Source of the DNA: an uncultured Bacteroidota bacterium
GTDB lineage: Bacteria > Bacteroidota > Bacteroidia > Flavobacteriales > Flavobacteriaceae
DNA length: 43,792 nucleotides
Direction of reading: 5' to 3'
Assembly: GCA_913041125.1 (NCBI GenBank)
Contig: CAJWHM010000015.1
Location: 1-43,792, forward strand
Under the pieces are notes generated by a model. The model worked only from the letters and a program-made list of their open reading frames with translations. It made no database searches and was not told where the DNA came from. Made by a program: the position numbers and the translations under genes. Shown here in pieces: positions 43,733 through 43,792 of the stretch (its first letter is position 1; each line of letters starts with the position of its first letter).

Positions 43733-43792
43733 AGCGAGAGACCGGGTTCGAACCGGCGACATTCAGCTTGGAAGGCTGACGCTCTACCAACT
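43733..43792 (-). tRNA. tRNA-Gly (anticodon TCC), 5' end cut by window edge
   Basis: The minus strand shows the D-arm end AGTTGGTAGAGC, anticodon stem TCAGC/GCTGA around CTTCCAA (anticodon TCC), T-arm GCCGG-TTCGAAC-CCGGT and 3' acceptor CTCTCGC with discriminator T. The 5' acceptor strand lies beyond the window. It is 14 nt upstream of tRNA-Thr, matching the glyT-thrT order. Confidence 0.95.

Noticed and set aside
1-43792. Search for CRISPR arrays, insertion sequences, phage genes, integrases, toxin-antitoxin or defence genes
   Set aside because: No regularly spaced repeats, transposase or integrase motifs, or att-like repeats beside the tRNAs were seen; gene content is conserved core.

Overview
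This window is a stretch of conserved core chromosome from a low-GC member of the Bacteroidota, most likely a marine Flavobacteriia (Flavobacteriaceae-like) bacterium. The evidence is: a DUF4295 gene in the rpmB-rpmG cluster; DUF5916, DUF4369 and DUF3467 proteins; BshC of bacillithiol synthesis; Bacteroidota-type promoters (TTG, then 18-19 nt, then TAnnTTTG); few Shine-Dalgarno sequences; and very AT-rich intergenic DNA and codon use.

Layout, left to right. (1) 1-5332, minus strand: start of pyrG, a LysM/periplasmic-binding-like exported protein, guaA and bshC. (2) 5415-7889, plus strand: a secreted M14 zinc carboxypeptidase. (3) 7953-13490, minus strand: rpmB-rpmG-DUF4295, ending in a clear intrinsic terminator, then ftsY, an alpha/beta hydrolase, a lipoprotein amidase and rimO, all tightly packed. 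(4) 13565-18250, minus strand: recR, a 2-oxoacid dehydrogenase E2, a DEDDh exonuclease, an FAH-family protein (GTG start) and cinA (TTG start). (5) 18313-24555: a sodium:solute symporter, a CoA-binding protein, fabH divergent from htpG, alkB, and an S1/P1 nuclease. (6) 24577-30515: a DUF5916 outer-membrane-type protein without an ATG start, a DUF4369 lipoprotein, a small conserved hypothetical, a PTPS-family pterin enzyme, idi and prfC. (7) 30565-43792, minus strand: the classic transcription/translation block, read from the right: tRNA-Gly, tRNA-Thr, tuf, tRNA-Trp, secE, nusG, rplK, rplA, rplJ, rplL, rpoB, rpoC, DUF3467. This is close to the tyrU-glyT-thrT-tufB-secE-nusG-rplKAJL-rpoBC order known from E. 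coli.

Most genes are housekeeping: nucleotide synthesis (pyrG, guaA), translation (ribosomal proteins, tuf, prfC, rimO), protein targeting (ftsY, secE), transcription (rpoB, rpoC, nusG), DNA repair (recR, alkB, exonuclease, cinA), lipid and isoprenoid synthesis (fabH, idi) and thiol redox (bshC). Exported enzymes (M14 peptidase, amidase, S1/P1 nuclease) fit a heterotroph feeding on polymers. No intergenic gap exceeds 300 bases; the longest is the roughly 240-nt tuf leader and terminator region at 43407-43646.

I saw no mobile element, CRISPR array, phage gene or defence island, and nothing I can honestly call a new biological system. The observations most worth checking are: an Asn in place of the near-invariant Asp of the E2 acyltransferase motif; a pterin synthase whose catalytic motif matches animal-type PTPS rather than QueD; non-ATG starts in three genes; promoter elements placed so close to ATG codons that near-leaderless mRNAs are predicted; a pyrG leader hairpin that touches the start codon; and a terminator that sits directly in front of ftsY.
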